Source of the DNA: Pseudoalteromonas sp. FUC4
Lineage (GTDB): Bacteria > Pseudomonadota > Gammaproteobacteria > Enterobacterales > Alteromonadaceae
Assembly: GCF_008370255.1 (NCBI RefSeq)
Contig: NZ_SEUI01000003.1
Span: 479,411-543,410 of the forward strand
Direction: 5' to 3'
DNA: 64,000 nt
Shown: piece after piece, positions 1 through 8,984 of the stretch
Layout: every line of letters starts with the position of its first letter
Numbering within the stretch: the first letter of the stretch is position 1
Program-made: the position numbers and the translations under genes
The notes under the pieces: generated by a model
Database searches by the model: none
What the model saw: the letters and a program-made list of their open reading frames with translations, nothing else
What the model was told of the DNA's origin: nothing

Positions 1-515
1 GTGAGAGTTTATATCAGCGTGTAGCTAAGCTTGAAGGTATTGAAAAAAGTTTAATTGAAGAGCTGAAAAGTACATTACCATTGATGCCTGGTATTAAAAC
101 ACTGTGCCAAATTTTAAAGCAACATAACTGGTATTTGGCGATTGCCTCAGGTGGTTTTGTGCCTTTTGCAGAGCGCGTACAAGAGCTAATTAATTTAGAT
201 GAAGTGCACGCTAATATGCTCGAATTTAAAGACGACAAGCTAACAGGTAAAGTACTGGGTACGATTGTCGATGCGCAGCAAAAAGCGGTCGTTTTAGAGG
301 TGCTTCAGCAAAAGCTAGGGCTAAAAAAAGCACAAACTGTAGCTATTGGGGATGGCGCAAATGATTTAGTCATGATGGCAAAAGCGGGCCTAGGTGTGGC
401 CGTACATGGTAAGCCTAAAGTGGTTGAGCAAGCACAAGCGGCTATTTGTGAGGGGTCATTATTGCAATTGTTGTATATGTTGGCTATTCCGTTAGAAAAA
501 CAACCAACACTTTAA
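1..515 (+). CDS. serB: Phosphoserine phosphatase, 3' part only
   Basis: C-terminal about 170 residues of SerB, the last enzyme of serine biosynthesis (phosphoserine to serine plus phosphate, cytosolic HAD family). The reading frame is open from base 3 at the left edge and begins ESLYQRVAKLEG, a stretch that lies just after the catalytic DxDxT motif in this family, so the nucleophile is outside the window. Visible HAD motifs are the SGGF segment (ASGGFVPFAERV) and the metal-binding GDGANDLVMM. The next gene on the minus strand ends only 20 bases away, so the two converge. Ends normally with TAA. Identification is firm; the N-terminal ACT-like part cannot be seen. Confidence 0.93.
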   Translation, partial: ESLYQRVAKLEGIEKSLIEELKSTLPLMPGIKTLCQILKQHNWYLAIASGGFVPFAERVQELINLDEVHANMLEFKDDKLTGKVLGTIVDAQQKAVVLEVLQQKLGLKKAQTVAIGDGANDLVMMAKAGLGVAVHGKPKVVEQAQAAICEGSLLQLLYMLAIPLEKQPTL

Positions 516-535
516 AATAAATTAAGTTAAGCCGC

Positions 536-3013
536 TTAACGTAAGCGGTTTAACCAAATTAGCTTACGGCGGCTCATTTGTGCAACTTGCTCTTTTTTAA
601 GTTCTAAATGGCTTAGCGCCTCTTCAGTTATATCTACTACATCACCCACACCAGCTACGGCCCATAAGGCTTCTTCTAAATCTTTAGCTTTGTGCATTGC
701 GTACTGACTTACGTATTTTAGCTCATTAGAAAGATAATCAGTATCGGGGCGACCTGTGCGCGATATATACAAACGCATTACGAATATAAGTTGCGATGTA
801 ATGCCTTTACTAATTTGTTTATAAAAGCTTGAGTAGTCTTCACCTAAAGCGCATTGGCTAACAATAGCCTCTTCAATACTGCCTTTTCGAGGATCGAAGT
901 TAATAGCAAGTGTAAAAGCAAGCGGTGCATCTTGGCGGCTGCGATCTTTGATATTTGGTGTTATTACATTAATAATTTGCTCTTCGGTCAGAATGCTCGA
1001 AAAGTCAGTTTTGTTACTTAATAAACCAAAGTTTTGCAAAATCACGTGAATAGGGCTGGCGTATAACCCATATCCAATTGCACCCGTTTTAAAGTGTGCA
1101 GCTTCTTTGTGTAAATATAGCGGAAATTGGCAAACGCTTTTTGTAACCATATTTCTAAGTGCGGTAGATAAGCCTTCTACTTTAGGTGCTTCTTCGGATA
1201 CTTTAAGTTTGTCTTTATTACCTTCTATTAGCTGAGTGAAAAAGGTCACGCCAGCATGGGGTAAATCAGCAATACGATTTGCTTTTAGGTTAATAGTAGT
1301 AAATGACTTACTGATGGCCACTACTTCGTACTTTAGTTCACTAAGCTTATGCTTTTTAGTTATTTTTTGAAGTTCAGGGAATGCTAAAAGTACTATATCG
1401 CCTTTTTTAAATGTGGCAGGTTGTTCGCACTCTAACTGCAAACCCATTACCGAAAAGTCACGTGTATAGCCGTTAAATACCTCATCATTAATAGTGACAC
1501 TAACTGGTGTTTTATAAAGATAGCGCTTATGCGAGCGTAAATTTACGTATTCAAGTGGCACAATATCTAAGTAGGGTGGTGTTTTGTGTTTTGCGTGGCC
1601 AAAGTGCTTAAGCTGATTTACTAATGCTTTATCAAAAGTAAGCTGTTTATAATCTGCTTGCTCTGCTTTATTACCAATACTTGTAAGTACAACAATATAC
1701 TTAACATCTTTTATAAGGCCTTTTACACGAGGTGAAGGCGGCTTATTTAATTTTTCTATATTTTCACCGGCACTATTGGGTAGTGAAAGCGGTATAAAAG
1801 AATCATCTGGATGACTTGGCATTATTTGTATTTTAAAGCACTGCCAACTCTCTTTTTGACTACCAAAACCTAAAAATAGATCGCGTAAATTAGAGTTGTT
1901 ACTTAGTTCTGTACGCGTTGCTGAGTAGTAATAAATTTTACCTGATGATACATGAGTAAATGTATAGAGGTAATCTTCTTTAACCGCGGTTATTTGAGTT
2001 AATAATTGTGTAATACGCTGGTGGTTAAGTATATTGTATAAACAAGGTACTTTTCTTTCGTCGGTAAAGTAGCGCTGAATAAAAATATTATTTTCAGTAG
2101 TAAGGCTAAGGCTTGGGTAAAATTGCTCATCTTTTTTGCTTAAAAACACATACAAAGAAGTTACACGAGGGATGTAGTACTGCTCATACCCCTTTGATAC
2201 TACAGCATCTAGCGTATTATCTAAATTTACTTTATAACGACGTTTATTACCATGAATAAAGCTTTCTAAAAAGTCATTAAAGGGATCGTTATTTTCTATA
2301 TAAGTGCGTTTTAAGCGGATGTGGTTAAATTCGCGAGAAATGTTTTCTACGGCAACAACTTCGTACTGAATGCCATTTTTTAAACCCAACTCAAAATCTT
2401 GTTCAAGACCCACTAGGCGCATTGCAATTAGCTCGCCTTTTTTTATAGAGTAACGGGTTGCTAGCTTAACCTTACAACCGCTTAAAGATATATCTGAAGT
2501 ACTCGCTGCAATGTTCTTTTTATCTTTGTAATCAATAGTTACTTTTATAGAGTAATTCATTCGCTCTTCACGGCGACTCTCGTAAGAGGCAAACTTAATG
2601 ACTTCAGTGCTTAAGTTACTTTCTAATTCTTGTAATTCTGATTTTTCGGCGGCTTGTTTTTGTAATACGCGGTGGTTATTTTCTGTATTCATTACGGCTT
2701 CGTAAACGGCTAGGGTGTATTCGCCATGCTGATTTAGCGCTTTTTCAAACACTTCAATAGCTGTGTCATCCATAAAGTGTTGTTTACCGTTGTGTTCATA
2801 TGGTTTTACTTGGCCTGTTACTAATCCGCGAAGATCAACAAAGCGTGCCACAGGCTGAGATAAGCGCGACATTTCCATTTTCATCAAAAATTGCTCAGGT
2901 TTAGTTAACCCTGCGGTTTTTGATTTGAAAATTAGATCAAATTTAGCGTTGCCTAAATATGTTTTTAACTCATTCACGAGGTCTTCGTGTTTGAGCATTA
3001 TGTCATCAGCCAT
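536..3013 (-). CDS. Large protein with two PilZ (c-di-GMP binding) domains
   Basis: An 825-residue cytosolic protein with no signal peptide or membrane segment. Two PilZ signatures are complete: RREER at residues 147-151 with DISLSG at 174-179, and RSHKR at 493-497 with DFSVMG at 519-524. These RxxxR and D/NxSxxG motifs are the c-di-GMP contacts in the PilZ family, so both domains should be able to bind ligand. The roughly 250 residues between them and the last 230 residues match no domain I can name; KRRYKV near residue 257 could be a degenerate third PilZ-like start. The placement between serB and radA is the same as that of a PilZ gene in Vibrio cholerae (PlzC, from memory), which supports orthology. 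Exact output is unknown; motility or surface attachment is the usual inference. Confidence 0.85.
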   Translation of the reverse strand: MADDIMLKHEDLVNELKTYLGNAKFDLIFKSKTAGLTKPEQFLMKMEMSRLSQPVARFVDLRGLVTGQVKPYEHNGKQHFMDDTAIEVFEKALNQHGEYTLAVYEAVMNTENNHRVLQKQAAEKSELQELESNLSTEVIKFASYESRREERMNYSIKVTIDYKDKKNIAASTSDISLSGCKVKLATRYSIKKGELIAMRLVGLEQDFELGLKNGIQYEVVAVENISREFNHIRLKRTYIENNDPFNDFLESFIHGNKRRYKVNLDNTLDAVVSKGYEQYYIPRVTSLYVFLSKKDEQFYPSLSLTTENNIFIQRYFTDERKVPCLYNILNHQRITQLLTQITAVKEDYLYTFTHVSSGKIYYYSATRTELSNNSNLRDLFLGFGSQKESWQCFKIQIMPSHPDDSFIPLSLPNSAGENIEKLNKPPSPRVKGLIKDVKYIVVLTSIGNKAEQADYKQLTFDKALVNQLKHFGHAKHKTPPYLDIVPLEYVNLRSHKRYLYKTPVSVTINDEVFNGYTRDFSVMGLQLECEQPATFKKGDIVLLAFPELQKITKKHKLSELKYEVVAISKSFTTINLKANRIADLPHAGVTFFTQLIEGNKDKLKVSEEAPKVEGLSTALRNMVTKSVCQFPLYLHKEAAHFKTGAIGYGLYASPIHVILQNFGLLSNKTDFSSILTEEQIINVITPNIKDRSRQDAPLAFTLAINFDPRKGSIEEAIVSQCALGEDYSSFYKQISKGITSQLIFVMRLYISRTGRPDTDYLSNELKYVSQYAMHKAKDLEEALWAVAGVGDVVDITEEALSHLELKKEQVAQMSRRKLIWLNRLR

Positions 3014-3377
3014 TTATAAAACCATCACCGTCTAATTGAAAAAGTAGGTATACTGTTAAGTCCATTTATTAAAAATTCAATAAACGTTAAATCGCGCTAT
3101 GTTATTAATATAGGTACAATTATTTAAGTTACTACTATTTAGCTCTTGTTATATATGTGTTATTTGCCATTTTATTGCCAAGTTACTTTAAACTATTACA
3201 AAGCAAAAAGTATGCCCTAAATTATAGCTAAAAAGAAACACCATGTGTATTTATTGATTGTGACGCTAGATTTTTAAGCAGGCAAGAGTTTGTTGCTAAG
3301 TAAATGCCTGAAATGGCAAAATAAGCGCTTAATAGTAAGAATTTTTTTAATTTAAAGAATAGTAGGTAAAGTTATCA
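3014..3377. other. AT-rich intergenic region between the PilZ gene and radA
   Basis: 364 bases between two divergent genes, so it must hold both promoters. I see no long ORF, no strong inverted repeat and no RNA gene. A weak ribosome-binding site (AGGT) lies about 10 bases before the radA ATG. No promoter could be assigned with confidence because the whole stretch is rich in A and T and gives many weak matches. Confidence 0.5.
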
Positions 3378-4763
3378 ATGGCTAAAGCGGCAAAAGTAGA
3401 ATTTGTTTGTACCGAATGTGGCATGAACTATCAACGTTGGCAGGGTCAATGTCGCTGCGGTGCGTGGAACACATTAGCAGAGTTTAAACCTTCAGCAGGG
3501 CACAGTAAAAAAGCATCAATACGAACAAACGTTGGTGGTTATGCTGGTGGTGTTGGTGGTGGCTCTAAAAAAATCAATGATATTGCTACATCAGAGGCCG
3601 AAAAACAGTTAACTGAAATAGGCGAGCTCGATCGCGTGCTAAGCGGTGGTGTAACTACCGGTTCTGTTAATATAATTTCGGGTGATCCAGGTGCGGGTAA
3701 GACAACTTTGCTATCTGACCTAGTGGCGAGAATGTCACAACGTATGCCGTCACTTTACTGTACGGCAGAAGAATCTTTATCTCAGTTTAAAAACAGGGTA
3801 AATCGTTTAAAGTTAAACTATAACCCAGACGAGCTTTATTTACTTTCAGAGACGAGCGTTGAAACCATTATTGAAGAGCTCGAGAAAAATAAAATTAAGT
3901 TTGCTGTTATTGACTCTATTCAAGCAGTTGTAACCGATACGGCAAATGGTAGCCCTGGTTCGCCTTCGCAAGTAAAAAGCGCCGCCCAAGCATTAACTCA
4001 GTACTGTAAGCAAAATGATGTAACCATGTTCATTATTGCTCACGTAAATAAGAATAACGAAATAGCAGGCCCTCAAACACTTGTACATATTGTTGATGCG
4101 CTTTTACACATAGACACAAACGATGGTCAAATACGAACCCTTAGGGCAAATAAAAACCGCTTTGGTGATATTGATACTGTTGGCATTTTTAAAATGTGTG
4201 AACGTGGGATGTTGAGCGTTGATAATCCAAGTGAAATATTTTTATCGGGTTCAACCACTGACTCACCTGGCTCTACTATTACCTGTATTCGTAAAGGAAA
4301 TCGTAATTTATTACTTGAGATTCAATGTTTAACTACCGAAACAGAAGCTGAATTTCCGCAGCGTGTTTGTGTTGGTTTAAATATGAACCGTATAAAAATG
4401 CTGACCGGTATATTACGAAAACACACTAAAACCAAAATATTTCACGATACGTTTTTTAATATTGTGGGTGGCCTAAGAATAGATGAAACAGAAACCTGTA
4501 TCGATTTAGCATTAGTAACCGCGTTACTTAGCAGTTTAAACGAATTTGTTGTACCTCGTACCACGTGTATTATGGGAGAACTTAGCTTAAACGGCGATGT
4601 ACGCCCAATAGACAGTGGTGTACCACGTGTTAAAGAGGCTGCACAACATGGATTTACAGAAATATATATTCCATTTCGCAATTACCATAAATCGATGGAA
4701 GGGCTAGGCGCTAAAATTACCCCTGTAAAAACCGTACATGAGTTACTTAGTTTGATTAATTAA
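3378..4763 (+). CDS. radA: DNA repair protein RadA
   Basis: RadA (Sms) is a RecA-like ATPase that drives branch migration and recombination intermediate processing. The 461 residues match the family length. Order of parts: N-terminal zinc finger (first CxxC at residues 11-14), RecA-type ATPase with Walker A GDPGAGKTTL, the RadA-specific KNRFG motif (ANKNRFGDID), and a C-terminal Lon-protease-like domain (MGELSLNGDVRPI, without peptidase role in RadA). One oddity: the second half of the zinc finger reads QGQCRCGAW, i.e. CxC where the family usually has CxxC. Start chosen because MAKA plus the zinc finger at residue 11 matches E. coli RadA. Probably transcribed alone or with the gene that follows 75 bases on. 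Confidence 0.96.
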   Translation: MAKAAKVEFVCTECGMNYQRWQGQCRCGAWNTLAEFKPSAGHSKKASIRTNVGGYAGGVGGGSKKINDIATSEAEKQLTEIGELDRVLSGGVTTGSVNIISGDPGAGKTTLLSDLVARMSQRMPSLYCTAEESLSQFKNRVNRLKLNYNPDELYLLSETSVETIIEELEKNKIKFAVIDSIQAVVTDTANGSPGSPSQVKSAAQALTQYCKQNDVTMFIIAHVNKNNEIAGPQTLVHIVDALLHIDTNDGQIRTLRANKNRFGDIDTVGIFKMCERGMLSVDNPSEIFLSGSTTDSPGSTITCIRKGNRNLLLEIQCLTTETEAEFPQRVCVGLNMNRIKMLTGILRKHTKTKIFHDTFFNIVGGLRIDETETCIDLALVTALLSSLNEFVVPRTTCIMGELSLNGDVRPIDSGVPRVKEAAQHGFTEIYIPFRNYHKSMEGLGAKITPVKTVHELLSLIN

Positions 4764-4838
4764 CACTTATCGGTGATGTTCTTCAGTGTTACTCTTAAGT
4801 TGAGACACTTTATAGAAAGAATTAAATAAGGAAATGAC

Positions 4839-5771
4839 ATGAAAAAATTAGTTATAGTTGCAGCTATTGTGGCCGCAGGCGTTGGTGGTGTTAGTTACGC
4901 AAACTACGTAGCAACTCAAGAAGTGCGTGCAGAAGTAGATAAGCAACTTGCATTAGTAAGCGACCAAACTGGCGCTACATTTAAATACGCTGGTTTATCG
5001 GCAAGTGTTATTTCAAAGAGTGTAGAAATAACAAACATGGAAGTAATAAGCCCTGAAGGTGACAATGTTGCTAATATTCAAAGAATTGAAATAACTGGCT
5101 ACGAGCCGGATAAAATATCACCACATACATCATTTGATTTAAAAAGCTTTCAGTTTGATAAAAGCTTCGTATCAAAATTACCAGCTGATACAAACGAAAT
5201 GTTAGCGTCGGCAAGTTACGACTTACATTCATCACTTGATTACGATGAAGAGTCTGGCAATAGTGATGTAGTAGTTAAGCTTGATGCAAAAGACATTGTT
5301 AGTTTTAATATGGATATGGGTTTAGCTAATTCAAAAGCGTTAATGGATGCTTCATTAGCTATTAGCAAGGCGCAGCAAGAAGCGGGTGATCAACCGCTGA
5401 CGTATGAGGAAGAATTACAGCAGCAAACACTTGTTATGCAAGCAATGAGTAAATTAGAGCCGCGTAATGTTAGCTTTGCCTTAAATAACCAGGGTAAATT
5501 AAAAGATTTACTATCAAGCGAGCTTGAAAAGCAAGGTATGACGCTTGAGCAGATGGAAATGACGCTAGAGCAACAGTTGCAACAAGCGCCTGTTACTGAA
5601 GACATAGCTGAAGCTTTAACCAGCTTTGCGAAAGGTTTAAATTCATTCAGTGTGTCTGCAAAGCTACCTGAAGGTAAAACTATGATGGAAATTAACCAAC
5701 AAGTTATGATGCTAGTAGGGCAACCTGAAGAACTTGTTAAGTTTATTAACTTAGAAGTTAAAGGTAATTAG
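4839..5771 (+). CDS. Inner-membrane-anchored periplasmic protein, DUF945/YdgA-like
   Basis: 310 residues with an N-terminal hydrophobic segment (residues 3-22, LVIVAAIVAAGVGGVSYA) that could be a signal anchor or cleaved signal; the rest is polar and probably periplasmic. The pattern of an N-terminal anchor followed by repeated beta-rich segments of 'D-L-K-S-F-Q-F-D' type resembles YdgA/DUF945 or AsmA-like proteins, but this is only a general resemblance. Residues 185-260 are rich in Glu and Gln and probably helical. Good ribosome-binding site (AAGGA about 7 bases before ATG). Followed by a strong terminator. Function unknown. Confidence 0.6.
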   Translation: MKKLVIVAAIVAAGVGGVSYANYVATQEVRAEVDKQLALVSDQTGATFKYAGLSASVISKSVEITNMEVISPEGDNVANIQRIEITGYEPDKISPHTSFDLKSFQFDKSFVSKLPADTNEMLASASYDLHSSLDYDEESGNSDVVVKLDAKDIVSFNMDMGLANSKALMDASLAISKAQQEAGDQPLTYEEELQQQTLVMQAMSKLEPRNVSFALNNQGKLKDLLSSELEKQGMTLEQMEMTLEQQLQQAPVTEDIAEALTSFAKGLNSFSVSAKLPEGKTMMEINQQVMMLVGQPEELVKFINLEVKGN

Positions 5772-5790
5772 GCCTTAGTTCTGTATTAAT

Positions 5791-5812
5791 AAAGGCGCCA
5801 ATTGGCGCCTTT
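5791..5812. terminator. Bidirectional hairpin between the YdgA-like gene and argE
   Basis: A perfect 22-base palindrome with arms AAAGGCGCCAA and TTGGCGCCTTT, placed between two convergent genes (stop at 5771, argE stop at 5825). The A and T ends give a short U tail in both directions, so it can serve both transcripts. Confidence 0.8.
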
Positions 5813-5824
5813 GTTGTAATTTTA

Positions 5825-6973
5825 TTAGCTAAAGCAATTTGCTTTTATAAGATCAGTGATTATTTGTTGTGATGGTTTTATTTTTTCCATCGCTAAAAAT
5901 TCATCAGGCTGGTGTGCTTGGTTAATTGAGCCTGGGCCCATTACAATCGTTTCACAACCGAGTTGCTGGATAAACGGCGCTTCAGTGCAGTAATTTACCG
6001 CGACCGCTTTTTGCCCCGCTATTTTTTCAGCCATTTTTACTAAAGCACTGTCGGTGCTACCACTAAATGCCGGTATTGGTTCATGTAAATCAATAACGCT
6101 CACCGCATTTGGGTATTGCTGATTTATCTCTTTCGTTGCATCGAGTACTAATGCTTGTAGTTCTTGTACACTTAAACCTGGTAATGGGCGCATATCTATA
6201 TGCATTTCACAGCAACCACAAATTCTATTCGCGTTATCGCCACCATGAATATTACCTAAGTTTAATGTAGGGTAAGGGATTTCGAAGTGGTTTATTGAAT
6301 ACTTATGCTTTAATTGTTCTTTTAAGATCATCAATTTTGTAATCACTTTATGCATTACTTCAATGGCGTTAAGACCACGTTCGGGATCGGAGCTATGCCC
6401 AGAGCGACCAACCACTCTTATTGCTGTACTCATATGGCCTTTATGCATAAATACTGGAGTCATATCAGTAGGTTCGCCTATTATACAACGCGCAGGTTTT
6501 AAATTTTGGTGCTTACATATTTGTTGTGCACCAGCCATCGTTGTTTCTTCGTCGGCGGTAGCAAGAATTAAAATAGGCTGAGTTTGCTGCTTTTCATCAA
6601 GTTCACTAATCGCTTGTAATACAAAAGCAAAAAAGCCTTTCATATCAATACTTCCTAGCCCATACAATTTGTTATCGAGTTCGGTAAGTTTAAATGGATT
6701 ATGGTTCCAACGACTGTCATCAAAAGGCACTGTGTCGGTATGACCAGCTAGCATTAATCCGCCATCACCTTCTCCGCGTTTTGCTAATAAATTATAGCGC
6801 CCTTTACCTCCTTCTAATTCTATAATTTCACACGTAAAACCGATTGTTTCGCACCAACTGGCTAGGAGTTCAATTACGTTTTTATTGCTCATACACAGGT
6901 TGTCTTCAATAGCACTAATAGAAGGGGCTGCAATCAATTGTTGGTACATGGAAATAAACGAAGGCAAAGGCAT
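5825..6973 (-). CDS. argE: Acetylornithine deacetylase
   Basis: ArgE, a cytosolic dizinc M20 amidohydrolase, converts N-acetylornithine to ornithine and acetate. The 382 residues match the family. Metal and catalytic motifs seen: [28 protein letters not shown] and IGEPTDM. The N-terminus [18 protein letters not shown] lines up with E. coli ArgE (PPFIEIYRALIATPSISA), which supports the start at 6973 although no clear ribosome-binding site precedes it. It is divergent from argC across a 225-base region carrying ArgR-like sites, as in enterics and vibrios. Its presence implies the linear (acetate-releasing) pathway, in keeping with the N-acetylglutamate synthase domain at the end of the cluster. 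Confidence 0.96.
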   Translation of the reverse strand: MPLPSFISMYQQLIAAPSISAIEDNLCMSNKNVIELLASWCETIGFTCEIIELEGGKGRYNLLAKRGEGDGGLMLAGHTDTVPFDDSRWNHNPFKLTELDNKLYGLGSIDMKGFFAFVLQAISELDEKQQTQPILILATADEETTMAGAQQICKHQNLKPARCIIGEPTDMTPVFMHKGHMSTAIRVVGRSGHSSDPERGLNAIEVMHKVITKLMILKEQLKHKYSINHFEIPYPTLNLGNIHGGDNANRICGCCEMHIDMRPLPGLSVQELQALVLDATKEINQQYPNAVSVIDLHEPIPAFSGSTDSALVKMAEKIAGQKAVAVNYCTEAPFIQQLGCETIVMGPGSINQAHQPDEFLAMEKIKPSQQIITDLIKANCFS

Positions 6974-6987
6974 AAAAAAAATCCAAA

Positions 6988-7110
6988 ATTATTATTCAAT
7001 TTAATTGCATAACAATATAAAAGTATTTATGATGAATATCAATTCACTTTTTAAGCATAAATATATTAAAAGTAACGCCATGAAAATAATGCGACGATAA
7101 TCAAAATTCA
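6988..7110. promoter_or_regulatory. ArgR operator region (ARG boxes) between argE and argC
   Basis: The best site is TGAATATCAATTCA at 7033-7046, a near-perfect match to the E. coli ARG box core TGAATWWWWATTCA with only one base off in the central AT stretch. Weaker half-site matches are AATTATTATTCA at 6988-6999 and ATAATCAAAATTCA at 7097-7110. ArgR hexamers with arginine bind pairs of such boxes, so this region should repress both divergent transcription units when arginine is plentiful. Sites found by eye; the ArgR gene itself is not in the window. Confidence 0.75.
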
Positions 7111-7198
7111 TTAATAAAAAAGACTTAATTAGCGTCTAAGCTAGTTTAAGCGAACATTATAGATAAGTAGTAATTAATTTTAAGATAACGAGTAAAAA

Positions 7199-8209
7199 AT
7201 GAATGTAGTGATTATTGGCGCAAGCGGATACAGCGGCGCAGAGTTAGCAAGTTTAGTTGTTAAGCATCCAAACTTAACTTTAACAGGCTGTTATGTATCT
7301 GAGGGTAGCTTAGATAAAAATAAATTGCTAAGTGATTTATATCCAGAGCACCTTGGCTTACTAGACTGCCCTTTACTCCCTCTTAGCGAATCAGCTTTTG
7401 ATGACATTCAAAGTGATGCTGATTACGTATGCTTATGTACCGATCACAAAGTAAGTGTTGATTTAGCGCCGCAATTTTTAGCTATGGGTAAAAAGGTATT
7501 TGATTTATCTGGTGGCTATCGTTTAGCAAGCAATGACGATTACGTTACTTACTATGGTTTTGAGCATCAACATCCAGAGCTTTTAAATAAAGCGGCTTAC
7601 GGTCTAGCTGAGTGGAACCACGATGCTATCGCTAATGCAAAGCTAATTGCTGTTGCAGGCTGTTACCCAACGGCAGCGCTTAATGCGCTAAAACCACTTA
7701 AGCAAGCAGGCTTATTGAGCAGCGAAAGTATTATTATTAATGCGGTTTCGGGCGTTACAGGCGCAGGGCGTAAAGCCAGTGTAGGAACGCATTTTTGTGA
7801 AGTGTCGCTTGTACCTTATGGTTTGTTTAACCATCGCCACGGCCCTGAAATTGAACAACATCTTGGCCACAAAGTGTTATTTACACCGCACTTAGGTAAT
7901 TTTCCGCGCGGTATTTTAGAAACTATTTATGTACAGCTTAAGCCAGGCGTTACCAAGGAAAACGTTGCATCGGCTTATCAAGTACTTGCGAGCGAGCCAT
8001 TAATTCGTTTATTAGGCGATAAAATACCGTCAATTAAAGGTGTAGCTAAGCAGCCATTTGTTGATATTGGCTGGCAGCAACAAGGAACGCAGTTAATTGT
8101 GATGTCTGCTATTGATAACTTATTAAAAGGCGCTGCTGGACAAGCTTTGCAGTGTATTAATATTTCTATGAATTTAGATCATACCACTGGTTTAAAAGGA
8201 GCGTTTTAA
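7199..8209 (+). CDS. argC: N-acetyl-gamma-glutamyl-phosphate reductase
   Basis: Third step of arginine synthesis: NADPH-dependent reduction of N-acetylglutamyl phosphate to the semialdehyde. 336 residues. Seen: N-terminal Rossmann motif (IIGASGYSGAEL, residues 4-15) and the catalytic cysteine segment AVAGCYPTAALN. First gene of the argCBFGH(A) operon; the stop codon is directly followed by the argB start, so translation is likely coupled. Regulated by the ARG boxes upstream. Confidence 0.97.
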   Translation: MNVVIIGASGYSGAELASLVVKHPNLTLTGCYVSEGSLDKNKLLSDLYPEHLGLLDCPLLPLSESAFDDIQSDADYVCLCTDHKVSVDLAPQFLAMGKKVFDLSGGYRLASNDDYVTYYGFEHQHPELLNKAAYGLAEWNHDAIANAKLIAVAGCYPTAALNALKPLKQAGLLSSESIIINAVSGVTGAGRKASVGTHFCEVSLVPYGLFNHRHGPEIEQHLGHKVLFTPHLGNFPRGILETIYVQLKPGVTKENVASAYQVLASEPLIRLLGDKIPSIKGVAKQPFVDIGWQQQGTQLIVMSAIDNLLKGAAGQALQCINISMNLDHTTGLKGAF

Positions 8210-8977
8210 ATGAGTAAGAAAACGTGGGTAATTAAACTAGGTGGTGCAGTACTTAATACAGAAAATGCAGCAAAAGCGTTGTTTGATGTATTAAATGAGC
8301 AAACAAATGATGAGTTTGTGATTGTACATGGCGGTGGCGCTTTAGTTGATACATGGTTAAAACAATCGGGTTTTGCCAGTGCTAAACACCAAGGATTACG
8401 TATTAGCCCAGCAGAGCAAATGCCTTATATAGTCGGAGCACTCGCAGGTTGCGCTAATAAACAATTAATGACTCAAGCTATAAGCGCAGGGCATAAGCCT
8501 GTTGGCTTAAGTCTTTTTGAGGCGGGTGTGACTGCAACCCAAAAATTAAAAGCGCTTTGCTTAGTAGGTAAATGTAAAAGCAACGATGATTCTATTGTTA
8601 ATGATTTACTTAAAATCGGTCGCCTACCGATTGTTAGCTCTATCGGCTTTGATGAACAAGGCTTGTGGTACAACGTAAATGCAGATGAAGCTGCAGCGGC
8701 TATTGCCAGTAATTTAAATGCAGAGCTTATTTTTATGACGGATGTAGAAGCAGTGCTTGACGAAAATAAACAACCGTTACATCAACTTGACACAAAACAC
8801 ATTGATACTTTAATTACAGATGGAGTAATTGTGGGCGGGATGGAGGTCAAAGTTAAGACCAGCCTTCACGCTGCCCAACATTTACGACGCGGTGTGTATA
8901 TTTCCAGCTGGCAAAAGCCAGAAAATTTAACTGCTCTGCTGCAAGGCGAGCATGTCGGAACAAAGATTACACCATAG
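8210..8977 (+). CDS. argB: Acetylglutamate kinase
   Basis: Second step of the pathway: ATP-dependent phosphorylation of N-acetylglutamate. 255 residues, a single amino-acid-kinase domain with the N-terminal KLGGAVL motif, the VHGGGALVD glycine loop and GGMEVKVKTSLHA at the end. It is the short enterobacterial-type enzyme and lacks the N-terminal helix that arginine-inhibited hexameric kinases carry, so feedback control probably lies elsewhere. Ribosome-binding site AAAGGAG lies inside the end of argC. Confidence 0.96.
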   Translation: MSKKTWVIKLGGAVLNTENAAKALFDVLNEQTNDEFVIVHGGGALVDTWLKQSGFASAKHQGLRISPAEQMPYIVGALAGCANKQLMTQAISAGHKPVGLSLFEAGVTATQKLKALCLVGKCKSNDDSIVNDLLKIGRLPIVSSIGFDEQGLWYNVNADEAAAAIASNLNAELIFMTDVEAVLDENKQPLHQLDTKHIDTLITDGVIVGGMEVKVKTSLHAAQHLRRGVYISSWQKPENLTALLQGEHVGTKITP

Positions 8978-8984
8978 GTTTATT

